NCBI GenBank assembly: GCA_002989075.1
Contig: PSQN01000017.1
Coordinates: forward strand, 2,115,453-2,179,452
Origin: Arthonia radiata
Taxonomy: Eukaryota; Ascomycota; Arthoniomycetes; Arthoniales; Arthoniaceae
Direction of reading: 5' to 3'
Length of the DNA: 64,000 bases
The notes beneath the pieces are model-generated. The model was not told the origin of the DNA, searched no databases, and saw only the letters and a program-made list of their open reading frames with translations. This document shows positions 11,206-22,639 of this stretch, in pieces. The translations under genes were made by a program, and so were the position numbers. Positions within the stretch are counted from its first letter, which is position 1. Every line of letters begins with the position of its first letter.

Positions 11206-13455
11206 ATGTCCCGGCGACAAGACTTCACTCGCGAGCGCGTTGCAGAAAATGGCGACCGAATGCGACTCGGAGATTACTCCTTGGGGGCTACTCTGGGCGA
11301 GGGAGAATTCGGAAAGGTCAAGATCGGCTGGAAAAAGGACTCCGGCAACCAAGTCGCGGTCAAGATCATCCGCAAAGAAAAGCTTGATTCACCTGGACGC
11401 ATGACCAAGGTCCACCGCGAAATCGCAATTCTCAAGCAACTCGATCACCCCAATATCGTCCACCTTTACGAAATGGTCGAAACGGACAACACCATTGGCA
11501 TCATCCTCGAATATGCTTCTGGTGGCGAGCTCTTCGATTACATCTTACAGAAACGCCATCTCAACGACGATCAAGCACGCCGCTTGTTCGCCCAGCTGGT
11601 TTCTGGTGTTGGTTACCTGCACCGCAACGGCATCATTCATCGTGACCTTAAGCTCGAAAATCTACTCCTCGATAGCAAGAAAAACATCATCATCACGGAT
11701 TTTGGTTTCGCCAACACGTTCGACCCTACTGGTGGAAGTGATCCTCCTAAAGGGTACGAAAAGGGGATGGATTACGCCGACCTCAAGAGCGGCGCCTTTG
11801 TGGACCAAACCGCCTCGAAAGGCGACAACTTCGCATCGCCACAACCACGAACTGGACACAAGCCATTCGATCTGATGTCGACGTCGTGTGGGAGTCCCTG
11901 CTACGCCGCTCCGGAACTTGTCGTCAGTGATGGCCTTTACAGTGGCAAAAAGGTCGATGTTTGGAGTTGTGGTGTCATCCTCTACGCCATGCTTGCAGGC
12001 TATCTCCCCTTCGACGACGACCCAGACAATCCAGAAGGCGATAACATCAATCTTCTGTACAAATACATCTGCTCAACAAACCTCATCTTCCCGAACTGGG
12101 TATCCGCTTACGCTCGCGACATTTTGAAGCAGATATTGGTTCCCGATCCAAACAAACGCGCCGACCTTTTCACAGTCGCTCGACATAGTTGGCTCATGGA
12201 CTACGCCCACGTCGTCGAAGGCATCACAAGTGATGTCAAACTCACTCCAGAGGAATACGATCGCGTCAAAGCACTGCGGGTACCAGTCTACGATTTCGCC
12301 TCAGCTCACGGTCAAGTCGCTCCGACTCTCGAAAAAGACAGAGCCACCAGAAACTACAAATACGCCGGCCCCAAAACCGGCCAACGCCAGGTATCGGAAA
12401 ATCTCGTCCGCGCTGGACCAGCTGAGAATGTACAAACTGCAACGCAGGGAGAAGCAGAGGCGCGCAAGAAGAGAGAGCAACAAAGAGAGCGGGAGCAAAA
12501 GAGACGCACCGTGCAAGTCGAATACGTTCCTCCAAAGCCGTACGTTGCAAACGATGGCGCACACATCAAGCCACGCCTGCGCAAATCTAGCGAGCCGGTC
12601 ATCACAGAAGAAGCACCGGCATTACGCGAGAGCTCAGTCAACCTCCAACCGACTGGCAATCCGCAAGCTGTCAACGGAAACAATGCGACGATGAAGCCCC
12701 CTTCGTCATACGACACAAACCGGGTTCCACAGCGAATCCAAGTCCCGCGGTCAACATCCGACAAAAGAGTGATACCACCAACCTCGGACTACTCGCGAAC
12801 CAGCTATGCACGACCACAGAGCCAGAGGATCATCCCACCGTCAAGGGGATCTTACGGTCAGCCGTCGTCAGCGGAAGTGCAACATCAATACGCACAAGGC
12901 CAGATGTCCGCTCCCAAACCCAAGCCTCTACCCACCACACCTACTCAGCGCGACCAAGAAGGCCGCTTGATGATGCCACCATCGATTGAAGGCCCCAATC
13001 AGCCTCAGAAGACCACTCGCGCCCACAAGCGCTCCTCAACGCTTACCGGCATCACCACGATCTCCGATAAGCTCCTCAACCGCGCCTCTTCGATCGGCCG
13101 ACGGGGCAGCAGACCGCCCAAACCGGACCGCAACTACCCACCCACGACCATGACGTATCAAGAATACGACGGCCTCAACCAACAGCAACAAGCCATGCAG
13201 TCACCCGCACAGCCTGCACAGTCTCCAGCACCGTCCAAGGCTGGAGAGGGCATACGGGCATCATTTGGGTTCTCGCGCAAAAGCAGCGACATCTCTACAC
13301 CCCGCAACGAGAAGCGCACATCCTTCTCCTCGCGGTTTGGCCAAAAGCCATCCAACATCAAGCCGCACAAGAACTTTAGCGACGCCACCGAGGCCAAAGG
13401 TGGCAGCTCGAAGGCGTCACAGCGGGTCATGAACTTTTTCCGACTACGACGATGA
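11206..13455 (+). CDS. Kin4/Ppk1-type serine/threonine protein kinase
   Basis: A 749-aa protein counted from ATG 11206; the true N-terminus may come from an upstream exon. The kinase domain spans about residues 24-330: Gly loop GEGEFGKV (31-38), VAVK lysine 53, HRDLKLEN (His145-Asp147), DFG (165-167), and a CGSPCYAAPE activation segment near 226-237. An insert of about 45 residues lies between DFG and CGSP, as in Kin4-like kinases. Preceding the domain, RRQDFTRERVAENGDRMRLGDYSLG is conserved in fungal relatives (given as a landmark). The C-terminal half is disordered, rich in Q, P, S and basic residues, and ends in a short amphipathic basic tail, RVMNFFRLRR, shared by fungal homologues. Yeast Kin4 acts in the spindle-position checkpoint; the role here is inferred from family only. 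Confidence 0.85.
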   Translation: MSRRQDFTRERVAENGDRMRLGDYSLGATLGEGEFGKVKIGWKKDSGNQVAVKIIRKEKLDSPGRMTKVHREIAILKQLDHPNIVHLYEMVETDNTIGIILEYASGGELFDYILQKRHLNDDQARRLFAQLVSGVGYLHRNGIIHRDLKLENLLLDSKKNIIITDFGFANTFDPTGGSDPPKGYEKGMDYADLKSGAFVDQTASKGDNFASPQPRTGHKPFDLMSTSCGSPCYAAPELVVSDGLYSGKKVDVWSCGVILYAMLAGYLPFDDDPDNPEGDNINLLYKYICSTNLIFPNWVSAYARDILKQILVPDPNKRADLFTVARHSWLMDYAHVVEGITSDVKLTPEEYDRVKALRVPVYDFASAHGQVAPTLEKDRATRNYKYAGPKTGQRQVSENLVRAGPAENVQTATQGEAEARKKREQQREREQKRRTVQVEYVPPKPYVANDGAHIKPRLRKSSEPVITEEAPALRESSVNLQPTGNPQAVNGNNATMKPPSSYDTNRVPQRIQVPRSTSDKRVIPPTSDYSRTSYARPQSQRIIPPSRGSYGQPSSAEVQHQYAQGQMSAPKPKPLPTTPTQRDQEGRLMMPPSIEGPNQPQKTTRAHKRSSTLTGITTISDKLLNRASSIGRRGSRPPKPDRNYPPTTMTYQEYDGLNQQQQAMQSPAQPAQSPAPSKAGEGIRASFGFSRKSSDISTPRNEKRTSFSSRFGQKPSNIKPHKNFSDATEAKGGSSKASQRVMNFFRLRR

Positions 13456-14048
13456 GCGTGGTCGTTCTTTTGCACAACTCTTGTCGATACACTTGCTTTC
13501 AGAGCATCAGCGATGGCGTTTGGGTTTTTGTCTGCTTGCACAGGAAGGGAGTCACAGAATTCCTTTTGGGAAGAAGAATGGGTAATGGGTGGAGTTTTGC
13601 GTTTTGGATTGTTTCTTGTATTATTCTTGTCTTTTTGCGCGCTTTGGGTTTGTCTGGTTGTTCTGGGCGCTTGAGAAGTCCGAAAAAGGCCGAGGGAACA
13701 AGTGCTGTGCGTAGAAATGAACAGACACCAATACAAATAATCATAATCAACGCTGACTCTTCCAATGCTGGTGCAGCTGCCTCGCTTGTGACCATTATTC
13801 TCGTCGCTGTAATAACGTTATTGGGACACATACGTCTCTTTCTCTCCATATACTATACAATGTTCGTAGCGAACACGAGACTTCACGTCAGCCAATCGCC
13901 CGACTTCTCACAGCAGCATCAAGCTCCTTGCTCAGTAAGCATCAGATACGACATGAACGCGTGTAGCGTAGAGGCTCGTACACGATACGTGGTACTGGCG
14001 CGGGTCGTATCTCGTTACGCTCTATGTATCCACCTGCGATTTCCTCCA
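13456..14048. other. Convergent intergenic region
   Basis: A 593-bp gap between the 3' ends of the kinase (plus) and the Rieske-AIF gene (minus). It should contain both 3' UTRs. No feature is recognised. Confidence 0.6.
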
Positions 14049-15966
14049 CTACAACTTCGCCTCCAGCAACGGCCCAACATCACTGGTAATATCACTCTTC
14101 TTCACCATCCGCCCCCTGCGCATCAGCTCCGCACTCTTGCTCATGATCGGATCCTTCATCATGCTCGCCACCGCGACAATCTCTTCGCCCTTGCAGTAAA
14201 ACGCCGCCCAGCTGACACCCTTGCTCACGTCCGTCTCGCCTTGGATCACCACATCGTCGTACCCGCCACTCGGCCCGGTGTTGCCACAATACCTCAATTG
14301 CGCTCCCAGCGCCGACCAGAAGATAGGCACGAACGGCTTGATGCTCTTGACGCCTGCAATATGCTTGGCCGCCGTCCGGCCGGAGTTCTGCGCGACGTTC
14401 CAGTGCTCGATCCGCACGTTCGTGCCGCGGTAGGGATACGTCGCGATATCACCCAACGCGTAGACGTCTGAAAGGCCCTTGACCTCAAACATTTCATTCG
14501 TCTCTATGCTGCCGTCTTTCAGCAGACTCGGGCCGCCCTTGGACTCATTGAGGTAGCCCGTCGCAGGCGAGACGCCAACGCCCAGGATAACGACATCGGC
14601 GTCGAGTTTCGTGCCGTCTTTGAGGTGGACGGCACCGACCTTGGAGGAGTCGGAGGAGGAGGGCGTGGCCTTGTCGACGGAGGCGGACATGTGGAATTTG
14701 ACGCCGTTCTTTTCGAGGAGGGCGCGGAAGATGGCACCGACTTTGGGGCCGAAGACGGCTTCGCAGGGTTGGGACTGAGGAGGAGTATGTTAGTGGATGG
14801 TGATCGTGGGGTGGAAAGGAAGTGTTTCGTACCTCCATGCCTATGCAGGTGACGTCGTGCTTCTTGCCTGCGAGGCAGTTGGCGCTCTCCATGCCGATGA
14901 AGCTGCTGCCGACGATGACGATCTTCTTGGGCTGGTCGCCGAGCGCGGACATGATGGCGTTGGTGTGGTCGAGTGTGCGGAGGAGGTAGACGTTTTGCAA
15001 CTCGCCCGCCTTCAGGCCTGGAAGTGGAAGGCTCTTGGGTGCGCCGCCAGAGGCGAGGAGGAGCTTGGTGTAGGGTACGGAGTCGCCGGACTTGGTGTGG
15101 ACAGTTTTGCTGGGGAAGTCGATAGAGGTTACGGAGTCATGGGTGATGTTAATTGAGGCGTCTTTGTAGAACTCAGGTGAATACCAGGCAACGGCGGAGG
15201 GGTCGGTGATGTAGGCTTTGCTGAGTTTGGTGCCTGTTTGGATAGTCAGAATAGCAACATAGTGTTAGTTGTCGCCAGGAGCATACGGTCGTAGAGAGCA
15301 TTGCTCTCCTCGCTCAAGACTGTGATCGCCCCTTTGAATCCTTGTTTTCGTAGCTCGATGACAGCGCCCGTAGCAGCGCTGCCACCACCCACGATGACAA
15401 CCTTCTCTTGCTGCGAGGGCGACTTGCATGAAGCATTTAGCGCTGCTCGACTTGATTTTATCGTCTTCTCGTCACCCTCGATGTAGACCGCACCGTCTTT
15501 CTCGTGGAGCGGAAACTTGGCGATAGGGTCGAGTGCGGGAGCGTCCTCGACGTCGCCAGTGCTCACGTTGAAGCACGCTGTTGGCTTGTCAGTACCGGGA
15601 GATCTTAGAATCCAAGACCGAGTGTAGATACGCACCGCCGTGCCATGGACATGTCAAACGGCCGTCACTGGACAGCACGCCGTTCTTCAAAGGAGCGCCA
15701 TAATGAGTGCATTTCGGGCTGACGGCGTGAATGTGGCCCTCGGAATTAAGCAGGAGCACCGAACCACCTTCAATACCCTCTACTTCAGCCTCTTGCATGT
15801 GACCATCAGCAATGCTGAGGTTCGCTAGGCCCTTGAGGCGGTACTGCTGCGTGGCCATGGTCTGCGGTCTCGTGGTGAGCGTTCGGATTGCGGGGACGTG
15901 GGGTCTAGGAAGGAATGCGTGCCGGTGGAGGAGTCGTCGTGTAAGGCAATTGCGGAGAAGACGCAT
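14049..15966 (-). CDS. Rieske-type apoptosis-inducing-factor-like oxidoreductase (AIFM3 type), probably mitochondrial
   Basis: FAD-dependent pyridine-nucleotide oxidoreductase with an N-terminal Rieske [2Fe-2S] domain, the AIFM3 arrangement. Four exons, complement(join(14049..14774,14833..15233,15287..15577,15636..15966)), 582 aa. Residues 1-36 are an Arg-rich, acid-free presequence (MRLLRNCLTRRLLHRHAF), which decides the start; an internal ATG (15858) would give a form without it. The Rieske ligands are CTHYG (Cys86, His88) and CPWHG (Cys106, His109). The FAD loop VIVGGGSAATGA follows, then YDRTKLSKAYITDPSA, GAPKSLPLPG, the NAD(P) loop IVIVGSSFIGMESA, and the late ALGDIATYPY segment that contacts FAD. 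All three junctions keep these motifs in frame. Its electron partners are unknown. Confidence 0.9.
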
Positions 15967-16286
15967 GAGGGAGCGACAGGAAAGCAAGGAACGGGCAGCG
16001 CAGACGTAGCAAGTAGTGGAGCTATTATTATTCAGCAGGTGAAGCTGTAATGCATATACACGCGTTGAAGTCATCATTCATCGGAGCTTTCAGACGATCT
16101 CCCCGCGCTTCTCTCACCCAATCAGATGGCCTCAATTGGCATGTTCCTGATGACAGGATAGATTGCCGCCCTGGAGAGCTTCTTCCAAGACTGTGAGGTA
16201 ACAAACCGTTGCAATATTGTCCTGGTGTTAATACAGCAGCATCTAGGATTGCTATCACGTGAATTGGCCAAGCGTTGCAAACCAAT
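15967..16286. other. Intergenic between Rieske-AIF gene and lamA 3' end
   Basis: A 320-bp tandem minus-strand gap that should hold the Rieske-AIF promoter and the lamA 3' UTR. Nothing else is seen. Confidence 0.55.
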
Positions 16287-19200
16287 CTATTGCACTGTCC
16301 TAAGCAGACATAACTTCTGGCCGGCCTTCACCGTCTCCCCGCTCTTCACCATTATCTTCTCCACTATCGCCGTCGGGGCTTTGCTCCTCTTACCCTCAGA
16401 ATCAACCCCGTACTTCACCTCCACCTCTAGCTTCATGGCTTCAAGGACAACCACATCATCACCGGCCTGCACTTCGGCCTTCTTTGACCTTTCTTCCTCG
16501 TCTGCATTTTCTGCCACGGGTGACCTGTTCTCCCTTACTCTCACCTTCCAGACATTCGCATCGACTGGTGCGTCAATGCTCATGATGTCCTCTTCCCCTA
16601 AGAGCTTCTCCACTTCGTCCATACTTGGCTTCTCCTTATCCTTATCCTCACGCCACTTCTTTAGCGATGCCTCTTCAGCCTTGATCATCTCCGCCTGTAC
16701 TGCTCGCTGCTTCTTGCGTATGTCCTCTACCTCTTGGGCGGTACTCTTCAGCATCTCATTGTGCTCCTTCATACTGAATTTTGTTTGCTCATACTTGTAT
16801 TTGTACTTCCCGGCATTGAAATCGCCCAAATCTTTGTCCAGCTCCTCAGGCGTCACCTCGTAGAACTTGATTAGATCTGTAGGATCAAAGAGCCAAGGCC
16901 TGATTTTGTCGCTTGTCTTCTCTTCGTCTTCCTCGCCGCCTTTGTCGGCATCTGGACCAGGCGAGAAGCCTGACTTGCGGCCAAACGGATCGAATGTCGG
17001 CACAGTCCTTCCTAACATCTGGTATCCACCGGGAGAGTCTACAGGATAAACGCTAAAGCAACCGCCACCCCAACCCACGGTGCCAGCAGGTGTAAAGACG
17101 CGACTTGGATTCGTCTTGGGACTACTCATGCGCTGTCTCGGATCGACAGGAAGACTGACCGTGTTGCCAGAGTAGAAGCCTACAACAACTGCCATGAATA
17201 AGCCGGTCGTGAAGATGCTCTTGAGGTGATCCGCGGAGAACGCATTGTTTTCGGCCACAAATTTTAGATTGTCAGGTAAGTACGGGGCATGCGGTCTCTG
17301 AGTCTGTATATACCGCTTCGTAGCTTCCGCTTGTTCCTTGCTGGAGAAGGTTATTGGTAGGTGAAATAGGCGAGTCGGAAACGTGATGGAAGATAGATCG
17401 CCAAGCGCAGCGCGCTCGAGCTTCATGATGTGGTCCAAAAGCTTTTGTCGTGGCAGCTTGAGCGCATCGTATGTGATTAGTAGCGAGTTGCATGCGCCGA
17501 CAGTAATGGTGAGATATGGAGTTATTTCGCGCGCGGTATCGAAGGCATTTGAAACGGAGGTTCTATCGGAGGCGTCGCTTGGCTCTGGTACAGCGAAGGC
17601 AGTTTGCTTGTTCAGCAAGGCATTCTCCAGTGCACTAGTTCGGACTCTGTAATTGAGGTCAAAGGAGCCGTGTCCATAGTCTACGAGGATGTTGGTGTCG
17701 CCGCCCTGGCGATAAGTGACAAGAGGCTGGCTGCTGGCTTGTGACTGCGGAATGGTGGCAATGATCGATGGACTATCGTCTGTTGAGTGTTCAGACTTCA
17801 AGACCGAAAGCGTGTCCGGGACAGTGACAGTAGAGAATAGCGTAGGATCTGTGAAGGCCCTCGAGACGCTATCAACGTATCCGTCGACCATCTGACGAGC
17901 TTCAAGAGCTTCATCGAGCGTGCTATGATGTCAAAATGTCAGTACATTGTCTTCTGGACTACAAAGCGGCTTTAGAACAGAATGTGTGGACAACAGGACT
18001 TACCAGCGATGGTACTTGAGCGTGTCTCCGGCTTTGAGTTGGCCAAGCTTAGTCCAATCGGCTTTTGGCACTGTAGTGCTCGAGATGAAGCCGCCAAAGT
18101 TGGGACAATCGACTGGAAAGATGCATGGATCGTCGCCAGTCCACTATAAGCAATTCATTAACACATACTGTTCTGTACAACACAGCACTCACGACGGGGG
18201 CCGAATCATCTGGCTCAGGTCCTGTGACACCACGCAAGCATGCTGGCGGCCACGCAATGCTGCAGCGGCAACAGTACGAAAGAAGTGGGCACTTTAGACT
18301 TACATTCAATGTGGCAATGGGGTATCCATACTCAATGACGTTGGATGGGTGCGAGCCGCCCTCCCCTCCATCTGAACGAGCCCATTTCGGCACTGGTCCA
18401 AGCAACCGTATTGCACTTCGAGCTGCATTGTGTGACACCCTCCACTCTGTTGAATAGATCATCTCGATATCCTCATCAGTAAGGTATCCTGAGTCATGCG
18501 GTCCTGGCATAGCTAGAATGCTGTATCTATTCGAATACTGTGGCCGCAAATTTTCTGGCAGTGCCGTGCCGTCTTTCACTTTTGATACATGAGGCTCACT
18601 CGTGATCGAAAGAAGGTCGCCTGTCGCCAACGCGCGTCCCTGATAGCCACCTAAAGCAACAAGCGGCGACGTCGACTTCGAGCCAAGATACTCAGCGACA
18701 TTGAGCAGTCCACCAAAGATAGCTAGATATGCACGGCAGCCGTGTCCATTCGCCTTGCCAACTTTTAGCCGCTGGCCGGCCTTGACGTGGACGGATTGCC
18801 ACATTGGAAACTCCGCTTCATCAAGCGTGATGACCATGGAGGCTCCTGCGATTGCTACAACCGCTGGGCCTAGGAAACGCAGCTCAGGACCGCTGAGCGT
18901 ACATTCGAGGCTTGCGGTGCCCGAATGGTTGCCAACGAGCGCATTCGCGATTTGAAAGGCCACCGGATCCATTGGTCCAGAATGTGGGATACCTCTGCCT
19001 ATCTGTGGGCGCGCGGGAAGATCCTGAATCAGCGTATAAGCGCCACCAGAGAGGACGTCGATTGCGGAAGGCATGAACTTGAAGTCCCCTATGAACGAAG
19101 TGAGCGTGTTCCCCTTTTTGATCTCTTCGTTCCCCAAAATGGCAGCCAGGTAGTCCTTATTGGTGGGCGGGCCGCAGAGTGTGGAAGCGTTGAGAACGTC

Positions 19201-20952
19201 GCGCAGATCGTCCAGTGCCGCCTCCCTGGACTCACGGTGGCATATTACTTTGGCAATAAGAGGATCGTAATTTGATGAGATTGTCGTGCCCGTCGAGACC
19301 CACGTGTCGACTCTTGCACCTTCAGCCCATTCCACCTTCGTCAAGAGTCCAGGCGAGGGAGCGTGATCGCGGACTGGGTTCTCCGCGTAGACGCGAGCTT
19401 CCACAGCGTATCCTACAGGAGTACTGTGTGCGTTTCGAAGAGACTGTAGAAAGTCCGCGTCCAACTTTTCATCCGCTTGTTGGATTTGTAGATTGACTAG
19501 ATCGACGCCATAGCAGAGTTCCGTTGGGGGATGCTCGACTGATGTCATCTTCAGCATTTGTAATCAAGAAAGAACGGGGAGATCATGCTAAGTACCCTGC
19601 AGTCTAGTGTTCATCTCCAAAAAGTAAACACCGCCTTGCTGGTTGTCAACTAAGAATTCGATTGTACCAGCGCTTGCGTAGGAAACCGATTCTGCGAGAG
19701 CCACAGCACTGGCGCCGATGGCGTCACGCAAACCGTCGTACCGCGATACAAAAGGACTTGGACACTCTTCAATGACTTTCTGATGTCGTCTCTGGATGGA
19801 ACACTCCCGTTCGCCGAAATGAATGGCCTTTCCTGTTCAGCGCATCGTCAGTAAAATGCTCGTTTTCAGCACCGCCATATAATTCTGCACGTCGCAGTCC
19901 AGGACGAGTTCCAGGTGGTTTGACGGTACTATAAACAAGATCGTCGTTCAGTATCCACTACTGGCGTGTGTAGTAAACCACCGCAGTTGTCCGCACCGAG
20001 CGCGACCTCCAAATCGACGCGATCATGCCAACGAGCTTCGAACACTGCTAGATATATAGCGCAGAGGCTGTGAGCCTACCTTTACCATTGCCAAATACTT
20101 GTATCTCAACATGTCGAGCCTTAGGAAAGAATTTTTCTAGGAACACTCCTGCGTTCTTGAACAGGGCCTCCCCTCTGCTCGTGGCTGTCCGAAAACCTCT
20201 GCGCACCTCATCCGCGTTGTAGCACGTTACAAGTCCCATTCCACCGCCTGAGGACGTGTCAGCACGGGTCGTCTTCAGAGCATGCACATGGGTGGTGTCC
20301 GTGTTCCAAACACAGTCATTTGCGGCGACGCTGCTTCATCAGCTCCCAGACAGCGCCATGCAAACGCTATATTACGACATGTGCGGAAGCTCAAAGACTT
20401 ACCTCCCCCAGTCGCTTTGATCATCACGGGAAATCCAATCTTCTCAGCTTCGGCTACGGCCATAGACTCATCTGCGACCAAGTCCCTTGTGCCAGGCACG
20501 ATAGGTACATTGGCCTTCTCAGCCAACTCTCTAGCCACATGCTTGATACCGAACGACTCAATGACCTCCGGTGAAGGCCCCACCCAGCGTATGCCGGCGT
20601 CAATCACAGCGCGTGCGAAATCTGCATTCTCAGACAAGAAGCCATAGCCAGGGGCGACGGCATCAGCATGCTCATCTTGGGCGATCTTGACTATCGCGGG
20701 GATGTCGGTGTATGCAGTGCTGTCCTGACCCGGGAGACGAATGGCTACGTCGGCTGCCAGCACATATCCAGATCCGACATCCGCGTTCGAGTAAATGGCA
20801 ATGGTCGCTATGCCCAACGCTCGAGCTGTTCGTGTGATGCGTACCTGGTGATCATCAACAAAATGCGCAAGACAAGCTGCCCTTGGAAGGGTTGTCTGAC
20901 TTACAGCGATTTCACCACGGTTGGCTATCAGCAGCGTCTTGATGTGCTTCAT
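16287..20952 (-). CDS. lamA: LamA: biotin-dependent lactam-utilisation protein (urea carboxylase-like)
   Basis: Seven exons, complement(join(16287..17922,18004..18143,18304..19538,19596..19832,20080..20247,20403..20844,20905..20952)), 1301 aa. Order of domains: biotin carboxylase ([34 protein letters not shown]-grasp glycine loop [36 protein letters not shown]), then the AHS2/PxpC-type half ([20 protein letters not shown]), the AHS1/PxpB-type half ([15 protein letters not shown]), a charged coiled-coil linker, and a biotinyl domain with LEAMKLE (Lys ~1254). There is no amidase domain, so this is not a complete urea amidolyase. In Aspergillus nidulans, lamA is divergent from lamB and needed for 2-pyrrolidinone use under AmdR control. 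The same arrangement is found here. Carboxylation of the lactam as the activating step is an inference from the domains. Confidence 0.92.
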
Positions 20953-21262
20953 GTTCTGAGTCTATGAGCATAGCGAGTTGGATATCTGCTGCTAAGGTGC
21001 CCTTGGAGGTAGCCATACTGGCCAAGGACGCGAGGTGCTACCCCTCCGGAGCTCGCATGCGGAGAACCACAAATGGACGAATAATAGCGGAAACCTGGGC
21101 TGGTAGCCTTTTAGCCTTGTCTAGTTCCCGTACCTTGCAGAAGTCTCACGGCAAGTGCGCTCGCTGCTAACGTCATCTCCTGCTATCACGGACTCCGCTC
21201 GACGACCACTCAAGCCAGTAATACCTTTTTCACAGTCGACTTGTTGGGGAAGGACAAATACC
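20953..21262. promoter_or_regulatory. Shared divergent promoter of lamA and lamB
   Basis: The 310-bp gap between the two start codons must regulate both genes. It holds a direct repeat CGGAG-N8-CGGAG (21047-21051 and 21060-21064) and a third copy in inverted orientation (21193-21197), which is the type of half-site bound by Zn2Cys6 regulators. A TGATAG GATA-type site (nitrogen regulators of the AreA kind) lies on the minus strand near 21183-21188. AmdR in A. nidulans is a zinc-cluster protein, but whether it binds these sites is not shown. Confidence 0.5.
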
Positions 21263-22408
21263 ATGGCGAGCGGTCGCACACCTGTCAAGATCAATGTAGA
21301 CTTGGGAGAAGGGTGAGTGTTCGTAACGTTGACCATCGATCCTGCAGGTCGGTCATACTAAACCAATGGGCCTAGATTTGGGAACTTCGTCTGCGGGCCT
21401 GATGATCAGCTGATCCCTCTCATTGACCATGCAAAGTAAGTCCTCGCACCTTAGGGTTTGTGGACTTCTGAGGCCACATCGCCAGCGCCGAGTCGGAGAA
21501 GCATCTTCGTGTACGGAGCGCATTGTTCGGACTAACTTGCTGATAGCGTAGCTTGTGGTGGCCATGCTGGTGATCCACTCATTAGTAAGTAGCTGCTTCT
21601 GCCCTGATCGTGGGGGACGCCGCTCAAATCACGTAGTGCAGGAGACGGTCCGAGCATGCAAGAAGCACAATATCGCGGTTGGTGCACATCCTGGCCTGCC
21701 AGATATACAGGGCTTCGGCCGTCGAGAGATGAAGATGAGTCCTGAAGAGCTTACTGCAATGACGCGCTATCAAGTAGGGGCTCTGAAGGGATTTCTTGAT
21801 GCTGAAAGTGTTCCATTGCATCATGTCAAGCCGCACGGTGTACTGTATGGTATGATGTACAGGGGTAAGGGCCGACGGTCCCAGAGAGCTGCGTCTGGTA
21901 TGCTAACCGAGTCACGCAGATCGAGAGGTGTGCCGGGCCGTATACAATGGCGTCCCAAAAGGCGTCAAGGTCTTCGGTCTAGCTGGCACCATCCACGAGG
22001 AGGTTGCAAAAGAGCTGAACTTACCGTTTGTTGCAGAACTGTATGACGTATGTTGTATTGCTGTGATACTGGATGCTAAGAAAAGCAGGTATGGAGATGT
22101 TAAATACAATTCTGACAGAACGTTGGTTATCGACCGCAAGAAGAAGTAGGTGCCTCGGTCCCTCTGGCATCACCACTCTTGCTAATGGATGGCTCCCTAG
22201 GCCTTGGAGCTCTGAGGACAGCATGAAGCATATCAGCAACCAAGTCGAAAAAGCTTCTGTCGAAAGCGTTGATGGAAAATTGATTGAGTTGCCCATACAG
22301 GGCAAAGAGGTGTCGCTTTGCTGCCACTCAGACAGTCCTGGTTGCTTGGAGATCGTTAATACGGCAAGGAGAGTTGTTGACGAGTTCAATAAGAACACCT
22401 TTGGTTAA
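21263..22408 (+). CDS. lamB: LamB: LamB/YcsF family lactam-utilisation protein (PxpA-like)
   Basis: Seven exons, join(21263..21312,21376..21435,21547..21584,21637..21864,21920..22040,22089..22145,22201..22408), 253 aa, matching the family length. The joins rebuild the family motifs KINVDLGEGFGNFVCGPDDQ, PLIDHANVACGGHAGDPL, AVGAHPGLPDIQGFGRREM, HHVKPHGVLYGMMYRDREV, GLAGTIHEEVAKELNLPFVAELYGDVKYN (split family landmarks) and the C-terminal VSLCCHSDSPGC. Bacterial PxpA is subunit A of 5-oxoprolinase; the fungal homologue is required for 2-pyrrolidinone use in A. nidulans. Six introns are unusually many for this window and each is only 48-111 bp. It is divergent from lamA, whose AHS1/AHS2 halves match PxpB/PxpC, so the two probably act on one substrate. 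Confidence 0.93.
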
Positions 22409-22639
22409 AGAGGAAGCCCACACAGTAATCGAGATGTGCAGAATACGTCACATATGACTACTTTGTCTGACATTATTATCAGTGGCTGTTCGTGAGCGTT
22501 ATCGTAGCTCCATCTCGTCGTCATATCTACTGTGCCTCGCTTGCGTGTTGATAGCGTGGTCGATCAAGACCTCACGAGCCCCGCGAAGGTTGGGTTATGC
22601 ATTGCTCAGCCATGGCTGTGAAAACGCGCATGCATCAAA

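Noticed and set aside
13452-14471. Plus-strand frame of 339 codons between the kinase and the Rieske-AIF gene.
   Set aside because: Its second half lies opposite the strongly supported FAD domain exon, and it has no recognisable motif.
18144-18303. Extended exon reading through this stretch of lamA.
   Set aside because: The frame is open but the conserved joint is ATLN to WTGDD; skipping it as a 160-bp intron restores the AHS2-type sequence.
16287-20952. Reading of the biotin-dependent gene as a urea amidolyase (Dur1,2).
   Set aside because: There is no amidase domain, and the divergent YcsF-like partner matches the lam locus instead.
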